This document shows positions 1-7,299 of a DNA stretch of 55,161 bases, one piece after another. The DNA lies in the NCBI GenBank assembly GCA_964517875.1, contig CAZFEU010000006.1, positions 1-55,161 on the forward strand. The letters are read 5' to 3'. The position numbers and the translations under genes were made by a program. A model generated the notes under the pieces. The model was given only the letters and a program-made list of their open reading frames with translations. It did not search any database and was not told where the DNA came from. This DNA is from JAJPXC01 sp964517875 (GTDB lineage: Bacteria > Bacteroidota > Bacteroidia > Bacteroidales > Muribaculaceae). Positions within the stretch are counted from its first letter, which is position 1. The number at the start of each line of letters is the position of its first letter.

Positions 1-592
1 GCGGTGAGTGGAAAGCGCCGCCCACCTTGAGCTTGAGTGCACGCTTGGCCCCGGCTGCTTTTAGCAGTTCGCAAGCCTTATCGATAGCGGGTTCTTCGCC
101 CGAAATCACAATCTGGCCAGGACAATTATAGTTGGCGCAGACCACAACGCCGTCGACCGAATCAACGATTTCCTCAACTTTTTCATCGGGGAGCGCAAGC
201 ACGGCAGCCATTGTTGAGGGGCGAGCCTCGCAAGCCTTCTGCATGGCCTGGGCGCGGGCCGACACAAGGCGCAAGCCGTCGTCAAACGACAATGCCCCGG
301 CGGCTACAAGCGCTGAGAATTCACCTAACGAGTGGCCGGCCACCATATCGGGGCGGAACTCATCGCCAAGAGTTTTGGCTAATATCACTGAGTGGAGGAA
401 GATGGCAGGCTGGGTGACGCGAGTCTGACGCAGATCCTCGTCGGTGCCGTTAAACATCAGGTCGGTGATGCGGAAGCCGAGTATGTCATTTGCGCGCTCA
501 AACATCTCGTGAGCCTCGGCATTGTTGTCGTAAAGGTCTTTGCCCATCCCTACGAATTGGGCCCCCTGACCGGGGAAAACGAATGCTTTCAT
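1..592 (-). CDS. fabD: Malonyl-CoA:ACP transacylase, 3' end outside window
   Basis: FabD moves malonyl groups from CoA to acyl carrier protein to start fatty-acid elongation in the cytoplasm. The reading begins MKAFVFPGQGAQFVGMG, the family's N-terminal signature, and holds the nucleophile elbow GHSLGE near residue 90. The last codons in the window read GGAFHSP, so the catalytic His is present. About 197 residues are visible of a usual length near 290; the rest lies left of base 1. The ATG is at 592-590. A Bacteroidota-type promoter lies about 40 nt upstream at 630-660. The gene is divergent from the sigma factor at 1012. The identification is secure. Confidence 0.95.
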   Translation of the reverse strand, partial: MKAFVFPGQGAQFVGMGKDLYDNNAEAHEMFERANDILGFRITDLMFNGTDEDLRQTRVTQPAIFLHSVILAKTLGDEFRPDMVAGHSLGEFSALVAAGALSFDDGLRLVSARAQAMQKACEARPSTMAAVLALPDEKVEEIVDSVDGVVVCANYNCPGQIVISGEEPAIDKACELLKAAGAKRALKLKVGGAFHSP

Positions 593-629
593 CTGTAGAA
601 TGATTTATTGTACCTTGTTTTACAGGCCA

Positions 630-660
630 CAAAATTACAACATTTTTTAATTTCCGCCAA
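630..660 (-). promoter_or_regulatory. Promoter of fabD
   Basis: On the minus strand a TAATTTTG box (630-637) matches the Bacteroidota -7 consensus TAnnTTTG. A TTG lies 20 nt further upstream (658-660). The predicted start site leaves a leader of about 35 nt before the fabD ATG. This is pattern-based. Confidence 0.55.
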
Positions 661-820
661 CACCAACAGTCGCCTACACATTCTTCATAATTGAAGCAAG
701 AGGCTACGCAAGGTGCTTATATACTTAATAAATATATGAGTGAAAAAAGTATTACGAGGGTGGTGAATTGGATTTATTGTGTGAGATGCATTAAAAAATG
801 CTAAATGGGATGCCGAGTGC

Positions 821-851
821 TTGCACATGTCAAGCAAAAGCACTACCTTTG
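821..851 (+). promoter_or_regulatory. Promoter of the sigma factor gene
   Basis: TTG at 821-823, a 20-nt spacer and TACCTTTG at 844-851 fit the Bacteroidota housekeeping promoter. The predicted start leaves an unusually long leader of roughly 155 nt. Confidence 0.6.
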
Positions 852-1011
852 CGCTGAAAATCCGACAAACTGATTATTCAATCTTAACTAACCAACCGGC
901 CCAACGCACTAACACACCGCGGCCACATTCAAGAAATAATATTAACCTCTTAATTTAAAAACATCGCCTATCGCTATACATCTACTCTAATTAATTAAAT
1001 AAGACATATAG

Positions 1012-1602
1012 ATGCAACAAAAGACTAAGCTGACCGACGAAATGCTGGTCTCGGCTTATGCCAAAGGCGACAATGATGCTTTCGACACACTACTCAACCG
1101 TCATAAGGACAGGGTATTGTCATACATTATACATATCGTCAAAAACCGTGATTTGGCCGAAGATATCTTCCAAGAGACCTTCGTAAAGGCCATTATGACC
1201 ATCAAGCAGGGCCGATATACCGACACCGGTAAATTCTCGGCCTGGATCACACGTATCGCCCACAACCTCATCATCGACTACTATCGCCAGGAGAAAGCCG
1301 AGAATACGGTTTCAGCCGACAACGATGAAACCGATCTGCTCAACCGCCGCGACCTGGCCGAAGCCACAATTGAGGACTCGTTGGTGGAGCGTCAGATCCA
1401 CAAGGATGTGCGTAAAATCATAGGCATACTCCCCGAGTCGCAGCGCAAGGTAGTGATGATGCGCTACTACAAGGACATGAGCTTCAAGGAAATAGCTGAT
1501 GCCACCGGTGTATCAATCAACACCGCTCTTGGGCGCATGCGCTACGCCATAATCAACATGCGCCGTCTGGCCGACGAGCACAATATTTCACTCACACTTT
1601 AA
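1012..1602 (+). CDS. RNA polymerase sigma factor, sigma-70 family (ECF-like)
   Basis: A 196-residue two-domain sigma factor that would guide RNA polymerase to a specific promoter set. Region 2 spans about residues 22-95: the -10 recognition part includes DLAEDIFQETFVKA, then FSAWITRIAHNLIIDYYR. Region 4 spans about 130-190: LPESQRKVVMMRYYKDMS and the helix-turn-helix FKEIADATGVSINTALGR. Regions 1 and 3 are absent, as in extracytoplasmic-function factors. No anti-sigma gene or FecR-like gene is adjacent, so how it is controlled is unknown. A hairpin plus T-run (1606-1648) follows the stop, then surE. The family is clear; the regulon is not. Confidence 0.9.
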   Translation: MQQKTKLTDEMLVSAYAKGDNDAFDTLLNRHKDRVLSYIIHIVKNRDLAEDIFQETFVKAIMTIKQGRYTDTGKFSAWITRIAHNLIIDYYRQEKAENTVSADNDETDLLNRRDLAEATIEDSLVERQIHKDVRKIIGILPESQRKVVMMRYYKDMSFKEIADATGVSINTALGRMRYAIINMRRLADEHNISLTL

Positions 1603-1605
1603 CAT

Positions 1606-1629
1606 CAGCCGGGACTCGCCTCCCGGCTG
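1606..1629 (+). terminator. Hairpin with downstream T-run after the sigma factor
   Basis: A perfect 9-bp stem (cagccggga / tcccggctg) with a 6-nt loop lies four bases after the stop codon. A run of six T follows about 13 nt later. It could be a terminator or a partial attenuator before surE, only 53 nt downstream. Confidence 0.5.
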
Positions 1630-1654
1630 CATAATATCTATTTTTTCCATCACC

Positions 1655-2419
1655 ATGGCTGACCGCAAACTTATCCTCATATCCAACGACGACGGCATAC
1701 ATACCTCGGGACTACGCAACCTCATCGACTCAGTGCGCCACTTAGGCGACGTGGTGGTAGCAGCCCCGGCCACTCCTCAATCAGGCAAATCATCGGCCAT
1801 CACTGTGATGGAGCCACTACGCATTTTCAAGCACGAGGACTATAACGGTGCAAAAATGTATGCCGTCACAGGTACCCCTGTCGACTGCGTTAAGCTGGCG
1901 ATGCATACAATCGTGCCGCGCCGCCCCGACATAGTCCTGGCCGGAATCAACCATGGCAGCAACGCCGGAAATTCAATAATCTACTCAGGCACGATGGGCG
2001 CCGTGTTCGAGGGTTGCATGACAGGCATCCCATCGGTGGGCTACTCGCTGCTCGACCACTCACTCGACGCCGATTTCAGCGCCACCTTACCGTATATCAA
2101 GGATATCACTGAGCGCGTGATTGCCCACGGGCTCCCCAAGGGCGTGTGTCTTAATGTCAATTTCCCCGCCAACGTGCCGATAAAGGGGGCAAAAGTGGTG
2201 CGTGCCGCCCTGGGTCATTGGACCGAGGAATATCGCCGTTATGACGATCCTACCGCACATCCATTCTACATGCTTACAGGCACCTTTGTAATTGAGGACC
2301 CCGACCCTGAGTCGACCGACATCTATTGGCTCGACCGCCAATACGCCAGCGTAGTCCCCGCCCGCGCCGACCAGACCGCCACCGACGAGCTCCCCTACAT
2401 CACCCAGCTCCTGCAATAA
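1655..2419 (+). CDS. surE: 5'/3'-nucleotidase SurE
   Basis: SurE is a metal-dependent phosphatase of nucleoside monophosphates linked to stationary-phase and stress survival. The 254-residue length is normal. The N-terminal ILISNDDGIHTSGL carries the metal-binding Asp pair, and VTGTPVDCVKLA and GINHGSNAG with YSGTMGAVFEG are family blocks around the active site. The ATG at 1655 begins MADRKLILISNDDG, which fits homologs. The kinase gene follows after 17 nt, so the two are probably co-transcribed. In many Bacteroidota surE sits near lpxB; here that partner is not in view. Confidence 0.95.
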   Translation: MADRKLILISNDDGIHTSGLRNLIDSVRHLGDVVVAAPATPQSGKSSAITVMEPLRIFKHEDYNGAKMYAVTGTPVDCVKLAMHTIVPRRPDIVLAGINHGSNAGNSIIYSGTMGAVFEGCMTGIPSVGYSLLDHSLDADFSATLPYIKDITERVIAHGLPKGVCLNVNFPANVPIKGAKVVRAALGHWTEEYRRYDDPTAHPFYMLTGTFVIEDPDPESTDIYWLDRQYASVVPARADQTATDELPYITQLLQ

Positions 2420-2436
2420 CACTCACCTGCATTACC

Positions 2437-3894
2437 ATGTACACTCTCCCTGTCGGCACAAAAATCACCTCACCCACAACCACCTACACCATCACCGGCG
2501 TGCTCGGGCAGGGTGGTTTCGGCATCACCTACAGCGCCATCTTCACCACAAAGGTAGGGGCGGTGAGGGTCAAGGCCAGCGTGGCCCTTAAGGAGCTTTT
2601 CGTCAAGGCCGACTGCGTCAGGGAGGAGAATACTTTGAGTGTGTCGTGCTCCGGTCCGGCGCAGCAACGCGTGGAGCTTGCCCGCAAGGATTTTGTGGGA
2701 GAGGCACGCCGCCTGCAGCAGCTCAACGACAAAAATCCCCATATCGTGGCTGTCAATGAGGTGTTTGAGGCCAACAACACGGCTTACTTCGCAATGGAGA
2801 TGCTCGAGGGGAAGTCACTCCGCGACTATGTTGTAGCCCGGGGTCATCTTTCCGAGGGTGAGATGCTGTCGATTATGACCCAGATTATCGACGCCGTGGC
2901 ATTCCTCCACCGCAACCGCATAACACATCTCGACATCAAGCCGCAGAACATCATGATCACCACCGACGATGGAGGCACACTGCGTCCGGTGCTCATCGAT
3001 TTCGGCCTGTCGAAGCACTACGACGAGAATGGCGAGGCCACCTCGACCATCAACTCGCAGGGGTACAGCGAGGGGTATGCCCCCAGCGAGCAATACAGGG
3101 GCATCACCACCTTCTCGCCTGCGAGCGACGTCTACTCGCTCGGCGCTACAATGGTTTACTGCCTCACAGGCAAGGGGCTCCCCAGCGCGCTCGACTTAAG
3201 GCCTGAGACATTGGAGGAGGCAATTCCCGCCGACACCACTCAAAAGGTGCGCCGCGCCATACGCCGCGCCCTGTCGCTCCACGCCGAAGATCGCCAAGCC
3301 GACGCCGGCGCGCTGCTCGCCGACCTCGGCGGCAAGAAGCCGCCCATAGCGGCTCCCACCCCCGCGGCAACCAGCGAAGCCACCGTTGTGGACGCATACC
3401 CCAAAGAGGATGCCCCCGAAGCCACCATCATCGATGCCAACCCTAAAGCGCCCTCCCCTGCCACACCCACAAAAGAACAAAGCAAACGCCCAAAACCAAA
3501 GCGCCCTTGGCTGAAAATAACATCAATAGTTGTGGGCGCCCTGCTCTTGGGATACATAGTCTATCCCCGATGGTTCTTAGAGCTTTATTATGGTTCAGCC
3601 TATGAGTCGAGTGAAGAAGGGCTATATAAGGTTCGTAATAAATACGAGAAACATGGATTTGTAAATAGATTTGGTAAAGAAGTTATTCCGCTGGTCTATG
3701 ACTATGCCAACGACTTCAGCGAAGGTCTGGCTTATGTCAAAAAGAATGGGAAATATGGCTTTATCAACAAGTCGGGCGATGTAGTGATTCCGCTGATTTA
3801 TGACGATGCCACCTCCTTCAAAAATGGCAAGGTAGAGGTCAAAAAAGATGGGGAGCAGTTCTACATTGACAAGACAGGCAAGCGAGTGGAATAG
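2437..3894 (+). CDS. Membrane Ser/Thr protein kinase with C-terminal WG repeats
   Basis: A 485-residue Hanks-type kinase. Its features, in order, are the glycine loop GQGGFGITY (24-32), the ATP-binding Lys in VALKELF (Lys52), the catalytic loop HLDIKPQN (near 163-170, with HLD in place of HRD), DFGLSK (near 188) and an APSEQ-type activation segment (YAPSEQYRG). A Pro/Ala/Thr-rich linker follows, then one membrane span near 357-375, then about 90 residues with three WG-type repeats (GFVNRFGKEVIPLVYD, GFINKSGDVVIPLIYD, and a partial third). The kinase is cytoplasmic and the WG part should face the periplasm, possibly as a sensor (inference). The start at 2437 is chosen because upstream codons run inside surE. 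The DNA of the last 300 bases is visibly more AT-rich than the kinase part. Confidence 0.9.
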   Translation: MYTLPVGTKITSPTTTYTITGVLGQGGFGITYSAIFTTKVGAVRVKASVALKELFVKADCVREENTLSVSCSGPAQQRVELARKDFVGEARRLQQLNDKNPHIVAVNEVFEANNTAYFAMEMLEGKSLRDYVVARGHLSEGEMLSIMTQIIDAVAFLHRNRITHLDIKPQNIMITTDDGGTLRPVLIDFGLSKHYDENGEATSTINSQGYSEGYAPSEQYRGITTFSPASDVYSLGATMVYCLTGKGLPSALDLRPETLEEAIPADTTQKVRRAIRRALSLHAEDRQADAGALLADLGGKKPPIAAPTPAATSEATVVDAYPKEDAPEATIIDANPKAPSPATPTKEQSKRPKPKRPWLKITSIVVGALLLGYIVYPRWFLELYYGSAYESSEEGLYKVRNKYEKHGFVNRFGKEVIPLVYDYANDFSEGLAYVKKNGKYGFINKSGDVVIPLIYDDATSFKNGKVEVKKDGEQFYIDKTGKRVE

Positions 3895-3900
3895 GTGGGT

Positions 3901-4086
3901 GTGGCGTAGCCACGAGATAATTGTAGCCGTGGGTGACTAACCCACGGATGTGAGGTATCCTCGTGGGTAACGACCAAAGATTGGTCGAATAATGCGGCCA
4001 TTTGACCGATAAATCGGTCAATTACAACACAATACGCTATTCCGTGGGTTGCACCCACGGCTACGTTCTTTCTACCGCTATGCGGT
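3901..4086 (+). repeat. Palindrome module A, copy 1
   Basis: A cluster of perfect hairpins: GTGGC-GTA-GCCAC (3901-3913); an 8-bp stem ccgtgggt/acccacgg with a 5-nt loop (3928-3948); gaccaa-aga-ttggtc (3972-3986); tgaccgat-aa-atcggtca (4003-4020); ccgtgggt-tgc-acccacgg (4042-4060); ACCGC-TAT-GCGGT (4074-4086). The outer arms gtagccgtgggtg (3923-3935) and cacccacggctac (4052-4064) are exact reverse complements. The same series in the same order occurs at 41249-41469. Confidence 0.85.
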
Positions 4087-4143
4087 TGTTATATTTTGAT
4101 ATGCGTTAATTTCATAAAATTTGATGGTGGCTGCCTTTGGGTA

Positions 4144-4225
4144 TCGGCTCGGCGTAGCCGAGCACGGCACAGCCGCGGTGCGGCGGTGTTGTATCGAACC
4201 CCACATGAGCGAAGCGAGTGTGGGG
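4144..4225 (+). repeat. Repeat module C, copy 1
   Basis: Begins with the hairpin gctcggc-gta-gccgagc and continues gcacagccgcggtgcggcgg and then accccacatgagcgaag. The reverse complement of 41463-41548 matches it closely over roughly 50 nt. A weaker relative lies at 32302-32362. Confidence 0.7.
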
Positions 4226-4310
4226 GAGGAAAGGTAATAAAACAATACGGAGTGTCGGGGACACGATGTCGTGAAAAATAGATGTGCCCGGAGGGCTATA
4301 CTCTATATAA

Positions 4311-4473
4311 CCCCATGACAGCGTGTTAACGCTGGCTTGGGGACAGCACAGCACCACAAGGCATAGCGCCTGGAGGACGCTACTCTGGCAACTTAGAGAG
4401 TTTAGCGTAGCGCCAAAAAGGCGCGCTGGAGCTCTCGGGTCATTTTCCGCAAGCCAGCTCCGCTGTCATGCGG
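4311..4473 (+). repeat. Paired REP-like hairpins (element B), copy 1
   Basis: The left hairpin (4311-4342) is a 14-position stem starting CCCCATGACAGCGT and closing ACGCTGGCTTGGGG, loop gtta, with mismatches only at positions 6 and 8. The right hairpin (4447-4473) is CCGCAAGCCAGC-tcc-GCTGTCATGCGG with mismatches at the same two positions. The two hairpins are inverted relative to each other and about 105 nt apart. The outer pair blocks differ (CCCC/GGGG against CCGC/GCGG) yet stay paired. A second copy lies at 41002-41171. Confidence 0.8.
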
Positions 4474-4532
4474 TTATACAGAGGGAAGCCCTGCGGGCTA
4501 CGCCCCACATGATGCTTACGTCAAAAAAGTAG

Positions 4533-4658
4533 GGATGCACCCTGGTGCATCCGCATAACGTACTGGTGCGGAGGCTTTTCGGCTGCGTCGGGATGTGTTC
4601 GGCTGCACCAGGGTGCAGCCCTACCACATGGGAGCAACGAATTTGGGGTGCAGCCCCA
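4533..4658. repeat. GGnTGCACC palindromes
   Basis: ggatgcacc-ct-ggtgcatcc (4533-4552) and ggctgcacc-ag-ggtgcagcc (4601-4620) are 9-bp stems with 2-nt loops. A partial third unit, ggggtgcagcccc, lies at 4645-4657. They sit just after the end of lptB on its strand and could act as its terminator, though no T-run is seen. Confidence 0.7.
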
Positions 4659-4688
4659 CATCGCATAGCATTGATGAGCTCGGGGGGA

Positions 4689-5507
4689 TCAGTCGAAGTG
4701 CTTGCGGCGGAACACGAAGTTGCGGCCGAGGTATTTCTCACGAACGATAGGGTTAGCCGCAAGTTCTTCCGACGTGCCCTGAAACAGAATCTTACCCTCA
4801 AAAAGCAGATAGGCACGATCGGTAATCGACAGAGTTTCAGGAGCGTTATGGTCGGTGATAAGGATGCCGATATTTTTCTCCTTCAGCTTATATACCACCG
4901 ACTGTATCTCCTCCACCTGAATCGGGTCGACACCGGCGAAAGGCTCGTCAAGCATGATAAATTTGGGGTTGATGGCCAGACAGCGGGCTATCTCCGTGCG
5001 ACGCCGCTCACCGCCCGACAGTGCGTCGCCATGATTTTTACGCACCTTTTGCAGGCTAAATTCGTTGATAAGCCGCTCAAGGTGTTCGCGCTGCTCCTCC
5101 TTGCTCTCGTTGGTCATTTCGAGCACGGCACGAATGTTGTCCTCAACCGACAGCTTGCGGAACACCGATGCCTCCTGGGCAAGATAACCTATACCTTGTT
5201 GAGCACGTCGATACACCGGGTACTTGGTGATATCCATATCGTTGAGAAACACGCGCCCCTCGTTGGGGGTCACCAACCCGGTGGTCATATAGAACGTGGT
5301 AGTCTTACCCGCGCCATTCGGCCCGAGCAGACCTACGATTTCACCTTGTTTTACGTTGATTGACACGTGATTGGCCACTGTGCGCTTGCCATATTTCTTA
5401 ACAAGATCCTCAGTGCGTAGCACCATAGGCTCGCTGGCCACAACGCTTGCGGGCTCGGCGGGCTGTTCTGTCATCTGTATATCAACGTCAAATTCCATCT
5501 GCGTCAT
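4689..5507 (-). CDS. lptB: LPS export ABC transporter ATPase LptB
   Basis: LptB powers extraction of lipopolysaccharide from the inner membrane and its transfer to the Lpt bridge, with LptF/G. The 272 residues include Walker A GPNGAGKTT (62-70), Q-loop YLAQEASVF, signature LSGGERRR, Walker B FIMLDEPFAGVD and the H-loop TDHN. The IGYLAQE and DEPFAGVDPIQVEEIQ wording is typical of LptB rather than other ABC ATPases. It has about 28 extra N-terminal residues compared with the E. coli form. Its ATG overlaps the udk stop codon (ATGA), so translation is probably coupled. Confidence 0.93.
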   Translation of the reverse strand: MTQMEFDVDIQMTEQPAEPASVVASEPMVLRTEDLVKKYGKRTVANHVSINVKQGEIVGLLGPNGAGKTTTFYMTTGLVTPNEGRVFLNDMDITKYPVYRRAQQGIGYLAQEASVFRKLSVEDNIRAVLEMTNESKEEQREHLERLINEFSLQKVRKNHGDALSGGERRRTEIARCLAINPKFIMLDEPFAGVDPIQVEEIQSVVYKLKEKNIGILITDHNAPETLSITDRAYLLFEGKILFQGTSEELAANPIVREKYLGRNFVFRRKHFD

Positions 5508-6121
5508 TTTGAGCGGTGAAGTCGTGACTCAATGTAGTCGGTAAGCAGACCTATTGCCACGGTATTGTTGCCACCCTGCGGCACAATCAGGTCGGCGAAA
5601 CGCTTTGACGGCTCGATGTACTGGCAGTGCATCGGTTTGAGCACCCCTTCGTAGCGATCGATCACCATCTGCGGTGTGCGACCGCGCTCTATGCAGTCGC
5701 GGGCTATGACGCGTATAAGACGGTCGTCGGCATCAGCGTCGACAAACACCCTCACATCCATCATATCACGCAGCTGGGGATCGGTCAGCACAAGGATGCC
5801 TTCCACTATCACCACATCGCGTGGCTCCACCGTCACAGTCTCAGGGCCGCGGGTGCATGTGAGATATGAGTAAGTGGGCATCTCCACCTTCCTGCCAGCC
5901 TTAAGCTCACTCAGATGCTCATATAGCAGAGGCCAATCGAAAGCATCAGGCTCGTCGAAATTGATTTTGCTTCTCTCCTCGACCGGCACGTGGCTTGAGT
6001 CCTTATAATAAGAGTCTTGCGGTAGCACCGCCACCTCCCCTGCCGGAAGGCTTGAGATGATTTTCTTCACAACGGTGGTCTTGCCTGAGCCGGTGCCTCC
6101 GGCGATACCGATTATCAGCAT
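5504..6121 (-). CDS. udk: Uridine kinase
   Basis: Phosphorylates uridine and cytidine to UMP and CMP in pyrimidine salvage. With the ATG at 6121 the product is 205 residues, the usual size. The P-loop GGTGSGKTT is at residues 8-16, followed by LPQDSYYKD (substrate Asp), FDEPDAFDWPLL, the PTYSYLT segment and DRLIRVIARDCIERGR. A longer upstream reading exists but would start inside the divergent Smr gene and add 53 unrelated residues, so it is rejected. It is first gene of a two-gene unit with lptB. Confidence 0.95.
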   Translation of the reverse strand: MLIIGIAGGTGSGKTTVVKKIISSLPAGEVAVLPQDSYYKDSSHVPVEERSKINFDEPDAFDWPLLYEHLSELKAGRKVEMPTYSYLTCTRGPETVTVEPRDVVIVEGILVLTDPQLRDMMDVRVFVDADADDRLIRVIARDCIERGRTPQMVIDRYEGVLKPMHCQYIEPSKRFADLIVPQGGNNTVAIGLLTDYIESRLHRSK

Positions 6122-6156
6122 AACGAAGATTGTTTTAACGTGATATAATGATGCCA

Positions 6157-6164
6157 CGAAAGTA
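6157..6164 (-). promoter_or_regulatory. Possible -7 box of udk-lptB
   Basis: TACTTTCG on the minus strand is one base off TAnnTTTG and 36 nt from the udk ATG. No clear TTTG lies at the right distance upstream, so this is tentative. Confidence 0.3.
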
Positions 6165-6186
6165 CAACAAATTATCTGAAAATAGT

Positions 6187-6194
6187 TAACTTTG
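6187..6194 (+). promoter_or_regulatory. -7 box of the Smr gene
   Basis: TAACTTTG is a full match to TAnnTTTG, 21 nt before the ATG at 6216. The predicted leader is under 20 nt. The -33 part is not obvious. Confidence 0.5.
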
Positions 6195-6215
6195 CACTGA
6201 AAAATCGACAGGATA

Positions 6216-7295
6216 ATGACTAAAGTAGGAGATAAAGTAAGATTTCTAAACTCAGTGGGAGGCGGCATCGTCACTCGCATTCAAGGCAATATAGCCTACG
6301 TCGATGAGGATGGGTTTGAAACACCAGTGCTCATTAAGGAGTGTGTAACAGTCGACACCGACCGTTTCTATGGCAAAGACCCCGCACCATCCAAGGAGAT
6401 AAAAACCATCACCACCGACACCCCGGCACCCAAAGCCCAGGACTCAAAGCCTCAAGAACCGAAGCTCGATATCGTCACCACCGACCATGGCGACATAATC
6501 AACCTGGTGATTGGGTATGAGCCGCGCGAACTCAAGCACCTCAACACCACCTCGTGGGATGCTTACCTCATCAACGACTCCAACTACTACCTATATTTCA
6601 GCTATTTAACTCGATCAGACAATGACCGCGGCTGGACCACCCGCTATGCCGGCATTGTAGAGCCCAACATTGAGCTGCCACTGGGCACCGTGAGCCGCGA
6701 GGACCTCCCATACATGGACCGCATAGCTCTTCAATACATAGCATTCAAGCAAAACGAGCCATTTCAGCTCAAAGCCCCTGTGGCCGTAGATCGCCCTCTC
6801 GACACCACCAAGTTTTTCAAGCTCCATTGCTATCACGAGAATATGTATTTCGACTCACCTGTGATAGCCATCGATATCGTGAAGGACGATGTACCCCAGC
6901 GCCCCATGGTGATTGACTCGGCTCGCCTGGAGGATGCAATGCGCCAGAAACGCAACGCCGAACGCAACAATGCCGGCCAACAGCGCCCTAAGAGCAAGCC
7001 CAACCAGCGCCAGCAGATAATAGAAGTAGACCTACATATCCATAATGTGCTCGACTCCACAGCCGGGCTTTCAAACACCGATATGCTCCAGGCTCAACTG
7101 GCCGAAGCGCGCCGCGTGCTTGACGAAAACGCACGCAACAAAGGCCAACGCATCGTCCTGATCCACGGCAAAGGTGAAGGAGTGCTCCGCAAAGCAATCC
7201 TCGACATGCTCCGCCTACAGTATAAGAATTACGAAGTGCAGGACGCTTCATTCCGCGAATACGGTTTTGGTGCCACACAAGTAACGATACATTAA
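6216..7295 (+). CDS. DUF2027 protein with C-terminal Smr domain
   Basis: A 359-residue protein. The N-terminal part (VGDKVRFLNSVGGGIVTRI...YVDEDGFETPVL) is the small beta domain seen at the start of DUF2027 proteins, and a central beta-rich region follows (about 110-240). The C-terminal 90 residues form an Smr domain: VDLHIHN in place of the usual LDLHG, and IHGKGEGVLR. In the MutS2 family this domain acts as a nuclease or nucleic-acid binder. There is no MutS part here, so the role is unknown; a link to RNA or DNA quality control is inference. The next gene starts 4 nt after the stop. Confidence 0.85.
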   Translation: MTKVGDKVRFLNSVGGGIVTRIQGNIAYVDEDGFETPVLIKECVTVDTDRFYGKDPAPSKEIKTITTDTPAPKAQDSKPQEPKLDIVTTDHGDIINLVIGYEPRELKHLNTTSWDAYLINDSNYYLYFSYLTRSDNDRGWTTRYAGIVEPNIELPLGTVSREDLPYMDRIALQYIAFKQNEPFQLKAPVAVDRPLDTTKFFKLHCYHENMYFDSPVIAIDIVKDDVPQRPMVIDSARLEDAMRQKRNAERNNAGQQRPKSKPNQRQQIIEVDLHIHNVLDSTAGLSNTDMLQAQLAEARRVLDENARNKGQRIVLIHGKGEGVLRKAILDMLRLQYKNYEVQDASFREYGFGATQVTIH

Positions 7296-7299
7296 GTCC

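Larger units (their letters stand above)
593..1011. other. Divergent intergenic region, fabD / sigma factor
   Basis: This stretch of 419 nt holds no credible gene. It contains the fabD promoter (630-660), an AT-rich middle, the sigma-factor promoter (821-851) and then about 160 nt of leader before the sigma-factor ATG. No strong hairpin or riboswitch-like fold was found by eye in the leader. Confidence 0.7.
3895..4688. other. Long intergenic region built of palindromic repeats (locus 1)
   Basis: This gap of 794 nt lies between two convergent genes (kinase and lptB) and has no convincing gene. The short open frames in it have no family signal and run across palindromes. It holds, in order, hairpin module A (3901-4086), module C (4144-4225), a linker with small hairpins, the paired hairpin element B (4311-4473), and a set of GGnTGCACC palindromes (4533-4658). 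Modules A, B and C recur at 40887-41585. Confidence 0.8.

Noticed and set aside
2326..2436. Longer kinase reading starting inside surE
   Set aside because: The extra 37 residues are Arg/Pro-rich off-frame surE sequence; ATG 2437 fits the N-terminus of the kinase.
4311..4473. Invertible DNA switch
   Set aside because: The arms are inverted repeats, but no recombinase is nearby, no promoter lies between the arms, and each arm is itself a hairpin. Swapped arm types between loci fit gene conversion or REP mosaics better.
4096..4532. Open frames of 61-81 codons in the palindrome-rich gap, both strands
   Set aside because: They run across hairpins and repeats, have no start signals or family features, and the matching repeats at 41.2 kb do not keep the frames open in the same way.
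4545..5363. A 272-codon open frame opposite lptB
   Set aside because: It is the antisense of a clear LptB gene and its translation is low-quality sequence with no family motif.
5504..6280. Longer udk with 53 extra N-terminal residues
   Set aside because: The extension overlaps the divergent Smr gene and precedes the conserved MLIIGIAGGTGSGKTT start.
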